The notes under the pieces: generated by a model
What the model was told of the DNA's origin: nothing
Seen by the model: the letters and a program-made list of their open reading frames with translations, nothing else
Database searches by the model: none
Made by a program: the position numbers and the translations under genes
NCBI GenBank assembly: GCA_947579665.1
Contig: OX388349.1
Span: 73,474,841-73,538,840, forward strand
Origin: Sympetrum striolatum
Taxonomy: Eukaryota > Arthropoda > Insecta > Odonata > Libellulidae
Length of the DNA stretch: 64,000 nucleotides
Direction of reading: 5' to 3'
In this document: positions 12,290-23,919 of the stretch, piece by piece
Numbering within the stretch: the stretch's first letter is position 1
How the letters are laid out: the number at the start of each line of letters is the position of its first letter

Positions 12290-12385
12290 TCCGGAGAAGC
12301 ATCTATATATAATAGATATAGGTATATCCGGAGAAGCGTCTATATATAATAGATATCCGGAGAAGCGTCTATATATAATAGATAC
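12290..12385. repeat. minisatellite of about 29-37 bp at the repeat terminus
   Basis: Three tandem units start with atccggagaagc, followed by a/gtctatatataatagat. One unit has an extra ataggtat. The same unit occurs once at about 8951-8985, at the end of modular copy 1, so the array expanded from the terminus of the modular repeat. Confidence 0.88.
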
Positions 12386-12389
12386 ATAC

Positions 12390-13600
12390 ATAATCTGCAA
12401 CCGGTTTCTTTAAAGTATTATTTTAATACTTTTTATGATGATGTTAAAAATTTAACGAAATCTGTCGCAGTTTATGTATATATTTACTAAAGTTTCTTTA
12501 TTTCAAGATGGTTAGGTAATATATATATATTAAATTACTGTCGATTTACACTTCAAGCTTTATTGGTTTATAACCACATGGCATTAAAAAATGCACTCAT
12601 ATTTAAGTTGTGTATGTCTGCTTTTAAGTGAAAGTTCCGTAATTTTTTATGGGAGAGTACACCTGTTTGGAATAAAATAAGTTAAGCAAAACTTTGAAAA
12701 GCAAACGTACGATGGTGAGGCCCCTTTGTGTGGGGCTATTTTCTTCGCATGAGCCCTCCCGGTAAGAAGACCCGTGCAATCGTTCGCAAGCCATTACAGA
12801 GGCCATTAATTCCATCGCAGCCCGTTGTTGAGGATCAGGTGGCGAATCTGCTTCATTCCGTTGCCTCCCCACGCTTCTCTCGACATTGAAACCGTTAAAC
12901 TGTATCGATCGTGAATTATTTAGAGTTGTTCTGTCATGGGATCCATGCATTATGCAGGCCGCAGCGACTCAAGGAACTCGGGCTGACCCGAAATTGGCCT
13001 TAGGTTGGAATTGATTAGTGAGGCTGCACTTTCTCCAGGGGGAAAATCAATTCTTTGACGGACTGTAAACGATCGCCTTTCCCTCGGCGGAGACCCCATG
13101 GAAATGAATTCCACCCTAGAATAAGGGTGAAAACTCAATATTATCTGTATAAAAGTGCGTTCAAATTTTTCATTTCGCACAAACTTAGATAAACAGTATC
13201 AGCTACCTCTGAATACAAAGCGGAAATCTAGTAGGCTAAATATTTTCATCGAGTGAATCATAGAAATTGATCCCAACAAAATATGATAATTATATCATAT
13301 ACAAACATTCACACTCGTGTCTTACGTCATTTATGTTTTACATTTACTTGTAATTCATACCTTACGTAAGTTCTTTCATTGTAACACTCATATTTATTGT
13401 AAAGTATCTACTTTATTCGATGATTCCTTTATGTTTTTTTGTAATTTCGGTATATTGTTATAATTTCGCAAAATAATTCGTTATGCTGTTAACAAAGATT
13501 GTAATTTCACGTTTTTCTCTTTTTCTGTCTCCTCTTTCCTTCTTAAAAACTCTTGAATTTCTATTTTGATATTTTATTTAGGTTGGGTTGTACAAGAAGT
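12390..13600. other. no gene recognised; GC-richer unique-looking block at 12700-13110
   Basis: The block at 12700-13110 is clearly richer in GC than its surroundings and matches no repeat family seen elsewhere in the window. Its short open stretches have no family signature or splice context. A conserved non-coding element or an unrecognised exon are both possible. Confidence 0.4.
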
Positions 13601-13612
13601 TAGAAATAGTGA

Positions 13613-13690
13613 CTTGGCTGGGAGTCGAACCCAGACCCACTTTCCGGGCAGGTGTTCTTACCAACTAAACTGCCGAGTCAAGTCTTTCTC
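13613..13690 (-). mobile_element. tRNA-like SINE head
   Basis: On the minus strand the sequence folds partly as a tRNA: gacttga and ccaagtc as acceptor arms (6 of 7 pair), an A-box-like cggcagtttagttggtaag, and a perfect T arm (ctggg, ttcgact, cccag). The anticodon stem has a mismatch and the loop lacks T33, so a functional tRNA is unlikely. It is related to the heads at 36.2-36.4 kb and 52.1 kb. Confidence 0.65.
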
Positions 13691-13989
13691 ACTTCTGTAA
13701 ATACTTTATTCACGTTTTAGAGCTAGGATTTTCTCTTCATACATTGCTTCCTCGCAGTACTTTTTCCGTACTCTACTCTCTCAATTTTACATTGATGTTC
13801 AAAATAAAATAAAAAAACATTTACGCGGCGAAACCTCCCTTTTTCAATTTAAATGCGGTCAATAATCAGGGTCAATGAAAACTTCACTATACGCAGGGAA
13901 ATATTGTGGTATTTTTAACTGATACCAAGAAACCATTAAAAAACAATTGTCTATGCAATTATGAATCGCCTTACTCAGAGTATAAGGGA

Positions 13990-14340
13990 GTGAATTTACT
14001 GAACTGTGTGGCAGAGGGTGCAGGTACCTGGACTCTATTTTCCTAATCGATTTCTTCCCCATATCGTTCGTGGAAAAAATTAATTCTTGAGACAATTTGT
14101 TCTGACATCTATTTCCCTAATCTTCCTCACTGTGTTAGAATAGCCCATGTAACAGGGAGGTCGCGTTACATCGGTTACATAATTTGAGAACGGATTTCTC
14201 TGAATTTATTTAGTAAATTTATCCTTTGAATTAGTATGCTATCTTCTAATGATTCCCATTCCCAACTCATGTTTCCTCTGAGTAACACTCATTATTTTAT
14301 CATAGCAATTCTTTACATATCGTATCGCCTTTCAATGTAC
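13990..14340 (-). mobile_element. CR1-type LINE 3' end (same family as 44.4 and 51.4 kb)
   Basis: On the minus strand it aligns along its length with 51480-51830: the RFVKNCYDK-like block, WESLEDR, a NLLNKFRE-like stretch, and the 3' UTR with the gcaccctctgccacac segment. Frameshifts are present. Its upstream side breaks off sharply at about 14337-14340, where the left 1-kb inverted arm begins. Confidence 0.85.
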
Positions 14341-15355
14341 AGCTCCCCGCAAAAAAATCGAACGGCGTACTCTTAGCTGCATAAGATTGAGGGGCTACGA
14401 AATACAGCGCTTGGCAACACCGTATGGCCAAGAGATAAGGTTGGCTCTTATCTGAGATCCTCGGGAATGCTATACAAGCGATTTCTGGAACCTTTTCGTA
14501 AAATAGTAAGGTATTACATTTTGAAAAGGACAATGGCTGTCAGTTGGAAACAGATTCCTCTCTATTAGTCCCAACATTTTCCACCTTCACATCATTTCTG
14601 GATCCCTTAAGTATTGACGGCTACAAAACATTTATATAATAACATTTATTGTTAAATTGAAGTATAAATTACGTTCAATTGGTCTGAATATAAAAAAGTC
14701 ACAAAGGTTCATTTAGTAGGAAACGCTCACTTTTTAAATTTCATTCGTCGCAGTTAAAAGATTACATCATATTTTTAAATGAATGAGGATTTTGAATTTG
14801 CTCATACCATATTTCCATAAATAAGTTAATGTAATATATTTACGATACGATTATCTGAAGAATATCACAATCACGTAGAGCACATAGATAACTCAACCTT
14901 CAGTATTTCTCGCTTTCATCTGTGGTAGTATTTTATATGTGATTCGACAGCGTAGGTTATTTCGCGCGTAGTGTCCCACCGGGAATCGAGCCCGGGACCG
15001 CTTTCATCCAAGTCGAACGCGCTGTCCAAATGCCTATCCGGAGCCTCTCTCCATATTGGCATTAAAAGCCCTCGAGTGTTCCGATCTACCTGGCCTATCA
15101 TTACAATTATCATCATGTCGGACATCGCTTAATCGTTTTGGCAAACACCATACTGCCCGGGCTGCGGAGCATATGACCTATGAGGTAAATACCATTATTT
15201 TAGTTTAGACCTTAGACAGATTATGACACTCCAGGCAGTTTCATTATTCGATTCTTGCGGTTGCAGACAAAATGGTGAGTAAAAAAAATAATATTGAGAG
15301 TGTTTGCGGAAAATCACGAAACGTTACAGCGAGGTAGTTTCAATGTTCAAAACTC
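14341..15355 (-). repeat. left arm of a near-identical 1-kb inverted repeat
   Basis: It matches 20146-21167 in reverse complement over its whole length, with a 3-bp indel near 14500/20998 and only scattered substitutions (for example cctt/ccat at 15211, acgaa/gcgaa at 15317). It contains a minus-strand tRNA-like segment with B box gctcgattccc at about 14980-15040. The inner edge is at about 15355. No target-site duplication is evident at either edge. Confidence 0.92.
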
Positions 15356-15605
15356 GAGTTCACAATTCGAATTACTCTGAATTTAAAAAAGTTTAAAGGT
15401 TCATGTTTTAGGAAACCATAATTTTTAGAGCTTCGTTCGTTCCATTTAAACGTAAATAAATTAATGTAGTAAAATATTTACGCTACGATTGTTTGAGGAA
15501 TATCACATTCATGCAAGGCATATCGATAACGCAATGTTTTTTATTTCTTGTTTTTATGTGTAATAGTATTTTATAAGTGATTCGACAGCGGAAATTCAGA
15601 GACCA
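15356..15605 (-). repeat. diverged second copy of part of the 1-kb arm
   Basis: The order of motifs (gaatttaaaaaagt, aaaggttcat, aggaaac, atttacgctacgatt, gaggaatatcacattcatg, agtattttataagtgattcgacagcg) parallels 14690-14955 in the arm, but with many substitutions. It is an older, partial direct copy placed next to the young arm. Confidence 0.7.
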
Positions 15606-15609
15606 TCCT

Positions 15610-16800
15610 CCGATGTTGGTCTTAATCGCGTACGCGTCAGCGACTTTTATCACGCAGACAAGAGAAAATGCCGTGAGAAATTTAGGTGATAAAATATTAT
15701 AATCTTATGTATGATATTCAGGATAAAACTACTACTATGTTAACAAAATGAACATAAATTATTAGTTTTCATGTTATCTCCAAATGTATAAAAGTTTCAT
15801 ACAGTAACCAGAGCGTTACTACTAAAATACGGTTGATAAAGTTTTATCGGGAAAGCAATAGTTATCCCCATAAGCTTGCTGTAATTTGCATTAAATTGTC
15901 TGTAAAAATAAATATTGCTTCTTTTATAGTCATATACGCAAGAACGGACCATATAATGAAAAATATGATCTTCCGTCTGCTTATGAAGATTTCATAAACT
16001 CGCCAAATTTAGTCAATTTGTAAACGAGCACAAATCATACAATCAATGATGGAACCTTTGGAAGAAGTTTGTATACCATCCGCAAGGTCTGTTTGTGGCC
16101 TCGAAGAACTAAAACCTAACGTTAAGAGCAAAGGGCGGAAAAAGATGTGTATGATTCGTCCGTAGCGAAAACGAGAGATTTTAACGGATATATTCGGGCA
16201 TGTCTCGATTTTAGCGATATCGGATTACGGATATAACCGGGCGCGCCAGGTAAGCGGTTAAATTATACAGCAGTCTCGCAATTGGGGAAATTTTACGAAA
16301 GCCACTTATAAACATTTGCATTGCAATCAAGTTACGAAAATAACTGGTCTTTCTCTCCGCGAAGCATCAGAGAGGAAAACATGGTATACGATCAATGTTA
16401 CCCTCTAAAGCTGCTTCTGCCATATGCCGGTGGCGACTAGCTAGGTGAAGATCTAAATGTAAAGAGATTCCGGAAAGTCCGATGGCCAAGCTGTGCTTCA
16501 TCTTTTGCCAGATACGTCACTTGCTTGACTTTTAAGATAATGCTATCAATTATCTGGGTTTCCACTTACATTTTCGCATCTCCCTGATTTCTCAGCTTCG
16601 TGGTTGGAGGTGGAAATGGAGGGGAAAGGTGGAATGGGGGCCCGTTCTCACTGCCACCGACAACGATGCTGAAGTTTCTCCATACGTATTAAAAAAAGCT
16701 GTGGAAATACACCCTTGTTTAAGATTTCTCATAATTTATGAATATATCGTAGCTGAGTCGTTTCTTTATTCAAAACTAAAGGATACAGCTAGGCAACAAG
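15610..16800. other. no gene recognised
   Basis: Mixed-composition sequence inside the inverted-repeat loop. No RT block or exon could be read on either strand. Confidence 0.45.
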
Positions 16801-16820
16801 TGAAATTTTATTTCGCTATT

Positions 16821-17998
16821 TCATCTTATAGCCAAGTAGCAGCCTTTACGGAAACCTTGTTGACTGCACGTGATTGCAACATTATCGCCGTGAAAACGCA
16901 TCAAGTAACTGAATATTATGCGCTCAAGAATCTTAAAAAATATAGATGTTAACGATATCGGTTGATAATCGTCCGGCTTTGTCTTACGCCCCTTTTCCGG
17001 TACGTGCTGGAGAAATGCGCGCTTTTCTCCACTAGACTGGAACCAAATGTTCATCTAAAGATTTACTAAATAAAACGGAGAAGAGGAAGGCAAGCTCATC
17101 TGCAAGCGTAGATATAACGAAGGTAGTTATGCCTTCTGGTCGAGGATATTTCTTATTATCTTCTTACTATCACGATAGTATCGCTATACGCGCGCGTAAC
17201 GTGACTGAGCTGTAATCATCAAATTCATTGTGGACTTCAATCTTGGCTCCACTCCTGATATCTAAATATTTATGCCGACGCTCTTTGCATTTTCTTTTAT
17301 TGCGTGGAAAAGATTTCATATAAGAATTTAACGCTCTTTGTTTCCTTAGGAGGGAATGTTTTACTTATCGCAGCTGTTGACGATATCGAAAATTTTTCGT
17401 CGGAACAAATTTAGAGATAACTTCTCGAAGGTTGCGGAGATTTGCAGACCAACTGTTATCTAATGAATTATTGCAAATGAAACGGATAAGAGTTTCACTT
17501 TTACTTTCAACAAACACCTTAAATGCGGGGAAGTTGGCTTTTTAAAGATACATAAGGGACGGGAGGGGTTTAAAACTCAGAGAGCATCTATCTTGAGCAC
17601 TGCTGTTATTATTTTATGATCGGATATGCCTTCATCACATTGTTACTGATCACTATGTGAGAATGGCTAATGGCAAGGAGATCTAGCATATTATCTTTTT
17701 CGTGAGGAGTTACTCGAGTCCTTTCTGCCTTTACCGGTTCGAGCGCGAATACAGATAATAATTATATTAATTTCAGCGATGAAGTTCTATCTCGACTATT
17801 GCTACTTAAGGATATTTTTGTCCAGTTTATATCTAGTAGATTAGTATCCCCACCTACTGATATAGTTGCACTGAGTTTACTCTCCTAGAATTTTCTCAGT
17901 GTCCCACAGAGACCAACTGGGGAATTGTCGCCGCCGTCGGAAGGGCGATAGAAAGAGAGAAATACGTTTTCTTACAGTGTCTATATGACACTGAACAC
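16821..17998 (-). mobile_element. CR1/Jockey-type LINE, RT start and end of endonuclease
   Basis: The minus-strand translation of 16821-17054 reads KGRKTKPDDYQPISLTSIFF and then FKILERII and SQQGFRKG, the opening motifs of an RT domain. About 17790-17990 reads FYRPSDGGDNSP and VGGDTNLLDINWTK, the endonuclease GGDFNLPDIDW-type motif. The linker of about 0.7 kb between them is normal for this group. The element runs right to left and is interrupted at 17998 by a hAT insertion; it resumes at 19837. Confidence 0.85.
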
Positions 17999-18430
17999 CA
18001 GTGGCGGCGCGTAACTAAAAAAACAGGGGGTTCACTTCAAAAGCCGTATTTTTTTAAAGTGGCTGCGAATATGGTTGAATATTGTGGCGCGTACTGGAAT
18101 ATTGCCTCTGCTTTCATGGACGCAGGATAATTCACAACAACCGCTGATAAAAGCAGTAGAAATATGAAAATAAAAATTTCGGGTTGAATCAATATATGAC
18201 TTTGTTGCACAAAATCCCCACATTCACGAAAATTGAGCTTTTTTTAATTCTTGCTTCATATTTCTTCGTATGTATTTTTAAAGACCAAAATACCTTTTGA
18301 CTAAGTTGTATTTATTTGCTGAAAAATAAAATATAATCATTAGAAAGTAAATCAATTACCTTAAATTGTATTATTCAAGGTTGAATTATTTTTGATCACC
18401 ATTTTACCCAAAACTGAAAGATCGGTGATC

Positions 18431-18675
18431 GGTAAAAATATCACAGGTAAAAATGCCAAACATTTTGATAGGTAAAAATGCCACGGTAAATATTCCACAC
18501 TGGAATTCTGTGGAAGGTAAATATGTCACAGCAGAATTTTCATAATTATTAGATCACATAGCGGCATTGTTTTCCACTTGGCACTTAAAGATAACTTTGG
18601 CTAAAAGCCGATAGGTTGAGTTCGGTGGCAATTTTGCCCGTGGCATTTTTACCGTGGCATTTTTACCTGGATTCG
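18431..18675. mobile_element. MITE with iterated ggtaaaaatgccac termini, inside the hAT element
   Basis: The left end has repeats of ggtaaaaatgccac and variants (18445-18500). The right end has ccgtggcatttttacc twice (18640-18673) in opposite orientation, so the tandem-iterated ends form inverted repeats. A short AT-rich centre lies between. No coding capacity; the exact TSD is not resolved. Confidence 0.7.
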
Positions 18676-19142
18676 AAAGATCATGCTTTGTAATTTTTTG
18701 AGATGCCTTAAATCAAACACACCTATTTTCGTCCAGGTCGCGTCCTTGTCTTTTGCAAAGAGCAAACAGGGGAAACAGTATAGCCTATTGGAAGAGTAAC
18801 AGCCACAAATCTAACTGTTTCTCTCATATATTTTTGCTTAAACACTCGGCAGTATCTGTTACTGACTCTGAGATAGCTTCAGCAAAGGAATAGGCCTCCC
18901 TACTTCTTTTATTGCACACTTTTCTTAGACAGAAAGAGAGAAAATATTAATGTCTTTCAGAAATTGGACACTAGTCATCGTGAAGAGCAAGAAAATCTGT
19001 TCACAAACACGTAACGCAGTAGGTTTGTGTGCTGAATACGCCACTAGCAACCACAACAACGTAACTGAATATGTAGACTGGATGCGAACGAAATCCGTAA
19101 ATTCACAATATTGCTCCGTATCATGAGTAGCCATTACATAGC

Positions 19143-19500
19143 TTTTAATCTAAAGTTTTACGTCGATATCATACCGGGACGATCCTAAAATAAGATTCCA
19201 CTATCCCCATTTGCAATGCATAGAAGAATGTAAATGGTTCTCTGGAATCGAACCAAGGATCATCAGGGAAAAGTTAATCAGCGTATACGTAATGTATTTA
19301 TAGAAGGCATTAAAAAAACTGAAAAATCGCCGCAATGCATTTTAATTAGAAGAATATTTGCCCTTGCCTAGCGTCGAACCAAGGATAATCTTCGAGGGTG
19401 TGTTTGTAGTTTTCGCTGGGAATGCACAGCTTCCACGAACTCTCGAATTTCAACTCTCTAATTTGCCGGGAAGTGCCTCAAACAAATTTCCGAAAATTCT
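19143..19500. repeat. fragment of the T-arm-box modular repeat
   Basis: It contains gaatcgaaccaaggatcatc (19246-19265) and gcgtcgaaccaaggataatc (19370-19389), with the linking aaaaatcgccgcaatgcatttt and ccgggaagtgcctcaaa motifs. These match two or three successive modules of the 7.9-12.3 kb copies. It lies within the hAT element. Confidence 0.8.
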
Positions 19501-19836
19501 ATGAAGCCATTCTCGTCGGCTGTCGCTGCAACGTAGTGCAGCGATCGGCTCATGTTTAAAGGCCGTATGCCCCTCTTTCCCCTCACCGCTCTTCACCTAT
19601 AACGCGACGTCTGAAGGGGTTCACTTCGGGGAGTGAACCTCGCGCGAAGTCAAGCTAGTTGGAACCAAAAGCGGCAGGAATCGCGACTCAACAAAACAAA
19701 AATAGGCCCTGTGATTGGTGTCAAGGATATTTGGGTTATTGTAAGAACATTGGTATATAGAAAAATAGTGCAGTAGTTTTCTTAGGGGGTTCAGTGAACC
19801 AGTGAACCCAATGGACACTACGTCACTGCTGAACAC

Positions 19837-20060
19837 CAAATAGTCTTGCTGTTCGCCCGGCTTTTAAGGTTTTCTGGATTAATTATTAAAATATTTCTCA
19901 CAGCGACAAATAATCCGCCTCCTATTCGGCTGTCTCGGTCCTTATGATACACTGTGAAATTCGGAGAAAAATCTCACTGGTCGCTATTTCTTCGTAAATA
20001 CAATTTTTATTTCCTAAAATTATGCCGGCACATGTCTTTCTAGTGAAGTCGAATATTACG
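19837..20060 (-). mobile_element. CR1/Jockey-type LINE, endonuclease part beyond the hAT insertion
   Basis: On the minus strand it reads SEIFLRISQ followed, after a frame change, by VYHKDRDSRIGGGLFVAVRN and SRANSKTIWCSV, a typical LINE endonuclease stretch. The reading continues across the hAT insertion into 17998. The 5' end of the LINE is not identifiable past about 20100. Confidence 0.82.
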
Positions 20061-20145
20061 CTTGCTTATTACAAATAATTCATCAGTTTACTATGACTAG
20101 CTTTATTTCTTTATGACTTTCGCTCTTGGGATGACGGTGAGAATC

Positions 20146-21167
20146 CGAGATTTGAACATTGAAACTACCTCGCTGTAACGTTTCGCGATTTTCCGCAAAC
20201 ACTCTTAATATTATTTTTTTACTCACCATTTTGTCTGCAACCGCAAGAATCGAATAATGAAACTGCCTGGAGTGTCATAATCTGTCTATGGTCTAAACTA
20301 AAATAATGGTATTTACCTCATAGGTCATATGCTCCGCAGCCCGGGCAGTATGGTGTTTGCCAAAACGATTAAGCGATGTCCGACATGATGATAATTGTAA
20401 TGATAGGCCAGGTAGATCGGAACACTCGAGGGCTTTTAATGCCAATATGGAGAGAGGCTCCGGATAGGCATTTGGACAGCGCGTTCGACTTGGATGAAAG
20501 CGGTCCCGGGCTCGATTCCCGGTGGGACACTACGCGCGAAATAACCTACGCTGTCGAATCACATATAAAATACTACCACAGATGAAAGCGAGAAATACTG
20601 AAGGTTGAGTTATCTATGTGCTCTACGTGATTGTGATATTCTTCAGATAATCGTATCGTAAATATATTACATTAACTTATTTATGGAAATATGGTATGAG
20701 CAAATTCAAAATCCTCATTCATTTAAAAATATGATGTAATCTTTTAACTGCGACGAATGAAATTTAAAAAGTGAGCGTTTCCTACTAAATGAACCTTTGT
20801 GACTTTTTTATATTCAGACCAATTGAACGTAATTTATACTTCAATTTAACAATAAATGTTATTATATAAATGTTTTGTAGCCGTCAATACTTAAGGGATC
20901 CAGAAATGATGTGAAGGTGGAAAATGTTGGGACTAATAGAGAGGAATCTGTTTCCAACTGACAGCCATTGTCCTTTTCAAAATGTAATACCTTACTATTA
21001 ATTAACGAAAAGGTTCCAGAAATCGCTTGTATAGCATTCCCGAGGATCTCAGATAAGAGCCAACCTTATCTCTTGGCCATACGGTGTTGCCAAGCGCTGT
21101 ATTTCGTAGCCCCTCAATCTTATGCAGCTAAGAGTACGCCGTTCGATTTTTTTGCGGGGAGCTGTAC
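20146..21167 (+). repeat. right arm of the near-identical 1-kb inverted repeat
   Basis: It is the reverse complement of 14341-15355. It contains a plus-strand tRNA-like segment with the B box gctcgattccc at about 20510. The outer edge at about 21167 (gctgtac) matches the left arm to within the shared gtac, then the sequences differ. Short open stretches in the two arms are identical because the arms are; they are not genes. Confidence 0.92.
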
Positions 21168-21193
21168 CTTTTCTAAATCCCGAAAAAGAAATA

Positions 21194-22436
21194 AGATAAT
21201 TCGGGGTGAGATGCCCCACCGGGAGAGACGCCCCAGTCGTAGTATTTTTAAGGAAAACCACAAGATTGCTCTACGGACGGTATTTGTCAGTTTGTTGGAA
21301 TGTACCCGTCTATCTGCAAGAGTTTCACGGCGATTGTTTTTTTTACGCAATTTTATAGCATCATTTCAAGTAGGCACCGTTTTTCTCCGCCCTGTTATAA
21401 GATAGGGTATAATGTTTCTGGCATCTGCTTAAATGTTTGAATATTTCGAATTATAGGGCAAAAACTTGTAGCTATAGGTTCATCTAATATCCACGTACAG
21501 TGACTGGCCATCTTGGACAAAGTGTAGCCCCACTGGCTGTAAGGGCATCTCTCCCGTACTGAAAGGATAGACGCCCCACCTCTTCTCGGGATAAATGCCC
21601 CAGTGCTATATTTAAGTATATGAGCCTTATTAGTATCAATTTAACTTTAAGGTGATTCTGATTAAGGCTTTTCTCAGGGAAACGTCTGTAATCTATATTT
21701 TTATTTAAATTCAAATTTAAATCCAAGGTTGATTGCATTTTATACAGAATCAAAAATGAGTTATTGTTTAGTAAGCACTAAGAAGAAGAGTTTTGCCACT
21801 TTGTCTGATAAAAATGTAATGCCCGGCAAAAGTGCCCCACTCACATGGACATAACAAATATAAAAAGTTTTTCAAAATCAAAAAATATATCTTTTGTGAG
21901 AATTTTTTCTGGAAGTTTCGAAATTTCGGAAAACATCAAAATTGTAATTTTTTCGGTTAAAACGACAATATTGTATGTTTATTCTAGCCCCCATTTAATT
22001 GCAAATTTTATTATGATTTTAAATGGATATTGTTCTCTAAATGTACTACACTTTTTGGATAAATTTTTGCAAATGAAACTTCTAAATAGGTTTTATATTC
22101 AACTTAAATGTTTAGTTATATCATAATTTCAAGTTAAATTTAACAATTTTGTTTTATAGCATGCGCTTTCCAGATTAAATTCAGTTTAAGCTAGTGGGGC
22201 ATCTCTCCCACAGCGTTGGGGCGTCTCATCCGGACACTCGGGAGAGATGGCCAAATGCATGGGTGAAGAGATACTTTAATACTTTGTGTGAAAATATTTT
22301 TAAACAAAATTTGTTTACATCCTGTTAAAAATTAATATATGTTATATTTTATCACGCAGTTTCATATTCTTGTTATCACTGAAGTCATTTTTATGAAGTC
22401 TTTTCCTTAGGTGGGGCATTTCTACCGGAATTACCT
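21194..22436. mobile_element. TA-flanked element with GGGGC-box termini (pogo/Tc1-like, non-autonomous)
   Basis: The ends are agataattcggggtgagat and, complemented, aggtaattccggtagaaat, both continuing into gccccac (21 of 26 positions match). TA lies on each side (21192-21193, 22437-22438). Inside, the box ggggcatctctccc or its complement recurs at about 21210, 21545, 21590, 21830 and 22197-22250. TA duplication fits the Tc1/mariner/pogo group. No transposase is recognised. Confidence 0.72.
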
Positions 22437-22749
22437 TACAGGGTTACTTACACATTGCTTTCTTCTTCGTACTCAACTTTTATCGTACAATAACACTAAA
22501 AAACTATAATGTTTTTTTTTCATTTTTGCTGTACTCCTCTGTATAAAAACAAAGAAAAGTTAACGTATTAATTTTATAAATAAACTTTCTTCGTAAAGCC
22601 TTAGCGCCGAATCGGCCAGCGCCAAACCTTCCCGGCGCTGAAACGGAGCCCCGAAGGATCCCATTCCCTATGTCGGCATACACTACATGCATACTCCTGG
22701 TGTACTCTAACCACGCCCCTGAAGCTCCCCTATGCTGACTGTACAATCG

Positions 22750-23062
22750 GCTGACTCCCTTAATGTCCGCAGCCGCGAAGTGGCAGCACTGACGCTCGCC
22801 CTTAGAAACCATAATCTCATATGGAGTAAATGGAAAAAACAGCACGTTTATAATACATTTTCCCTCTTTTTCTTTGCGGGAGTAGTAAATACCAAAGGTG
22901 GAATTCAGAGTTAGTGATTTATCCATTTATAAGTACTCAAAACAATTGAATACAATGGGCAAATTAGTAAATCCGAAGAATAAGTGCAGGTTGCCTTCAG
23001 GGCACACCACAAGTAACTTCGTCGCTGTGAAAACATTATTCGTAGATCAGCGAAGTGTTCTG
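22750..23062 (+). repeat. left arm of a 300-bp inverted repeat
   Basis: It aligns in reverse complement with 24938-25225: shared blocks include cttaatgtccgc, gaaaccataatctcatatgg and aaatccgaagaataa, ending with acattattcgtagatca. Identity is moderate, with several indels. The arms may be long terminal repeats of an old DNA transposon, or two inverted copies of one repeat. Confidence 0.8.
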
Positions 23063-23161
23063 CTTGGATACACAGAAATTAATTGATCCTTAATAAATTA
23101 CCAACATTACATCTACTTTCAACTAGGCCTTTTAAAACTAGAATCGCAGGATGCACATGCG

Positions 23162-23271
23162 TGGTCTGAAAAGTTTCCGACATTTCAACATTTCTTGACA
23201 TGTTTTCTGAAAATTTCTGAAAATCTTCTGAAGATGTCTGAAAAATCTGGGGTCGGAAACTTTTCAGACCA
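23162..23271. mobile_element. mariner-like MITE with perfect 20-bp inverted ends
   Basis: tggtctgaaaagtttccgac at 23162-23181 is repeated in perfect reverse complement at 23252-23271. The right end is followed by ccctcgtata, so the terminus resembles cgagggtggtctgaaaag ends of small mariner-like elements. The centre repeats tctgaaaa. The total is 110 bp. Confidence 0.75.
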
Positions 23272-23274
23272 CCC

Positions 23275-23915
23275 TCGTATATACATTTCCTGAAAAAAAT
23301 CGAAGTTCCCAGAAATAGTCTCCAGGAAATGAGTAAACGGTCAAATATTGTTGAAACATACATAAATCCAAAAGTATTAAATTTTAATGGCTGGCGTGGA
23401 CTTCATTTTATCTTGGGGAGGCTGAAATGCGAAGTTAGTTTATACACTATACAAACATAAAGGATAGAGTGGTTTAAAAAGTTTATTGACCATACATTAA
23501 GTTTTAGACAGTTTCGCAGTTTTCCTTTTCGATGCACTTTTTTTTAATTTATAAGCTTTGCATGCTGTCTAATCCTGATCGTTACATAATATTTTATTAG
23601 ATATGCTATGATTTCACTTCCGTGCTCAAAGCATGGGAAAGTTATCTCTTCATCACCTTCAAGTAACTCTATAATTATGCACTCAAGCACATCATTTGAC
23701 TCACAGTGCTTTACAAATTATTTCTCCACTTTGAGGATGAAAGTACGAAGGTTTACATTAGGATGAACCAAAACCCCCATACTTTTCAGATGTGTTAACT
23801 TTGCTACTGGATGACAAGAGAATGACCCGGATGAATTAATGCTGCCTGGTACCAGTAACGACAATGAAGATCTCCAACTCACGCAACGTGGTCGCACTTT
23901 CCAACTTACATCAAC
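23275..23915. other. old DNA between inverted arms; no gene recognised
   Basis: Minus-strand open stretches around 23500-23960 could be remnants of a transposase because of their position between inverted arms, but no family motif is readable. Confidence 0.35.
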
Positions 23916-23919
23916 GTTA

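Larger units (their letters stand above)
17999..19828. mobile_element. hAT element, non-autonomous, 1830 bp, inserted in the LINE
   Basis: Both edges carry the 8-bp direct repeat ctgaacac (17991-17998 and 19829-19836). The termini are cagtggcggcgcgt and, in complement, cagtgacgtagtgt (10 of 14 match). Subterminal sequence on both sides carries gggttcact. The 8-bp TSD and CAGTG ends place it in the hAT superfamily. Removing it restores the LINE endonuclease frame region. I recognise no transposase. It contains a smaller MITE (18431-18675) and a piece of modular repeat (19143-19500). Confidence 0.85.

Noticed and set aside
13613..13690. Functional tRNA gene
   Set aside because: T arm and acceptor arm are good, but the anticodon stem is mismatched, position 33 is not T, and similar SINE heads occur elsewhere in the window.
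14916..15125. 69-codon open stretch identical to one at 20376-20585
   Set aside because: It lies in the near-identical inverted arms, over a tRNA-like segment; identity is that of the DNA.
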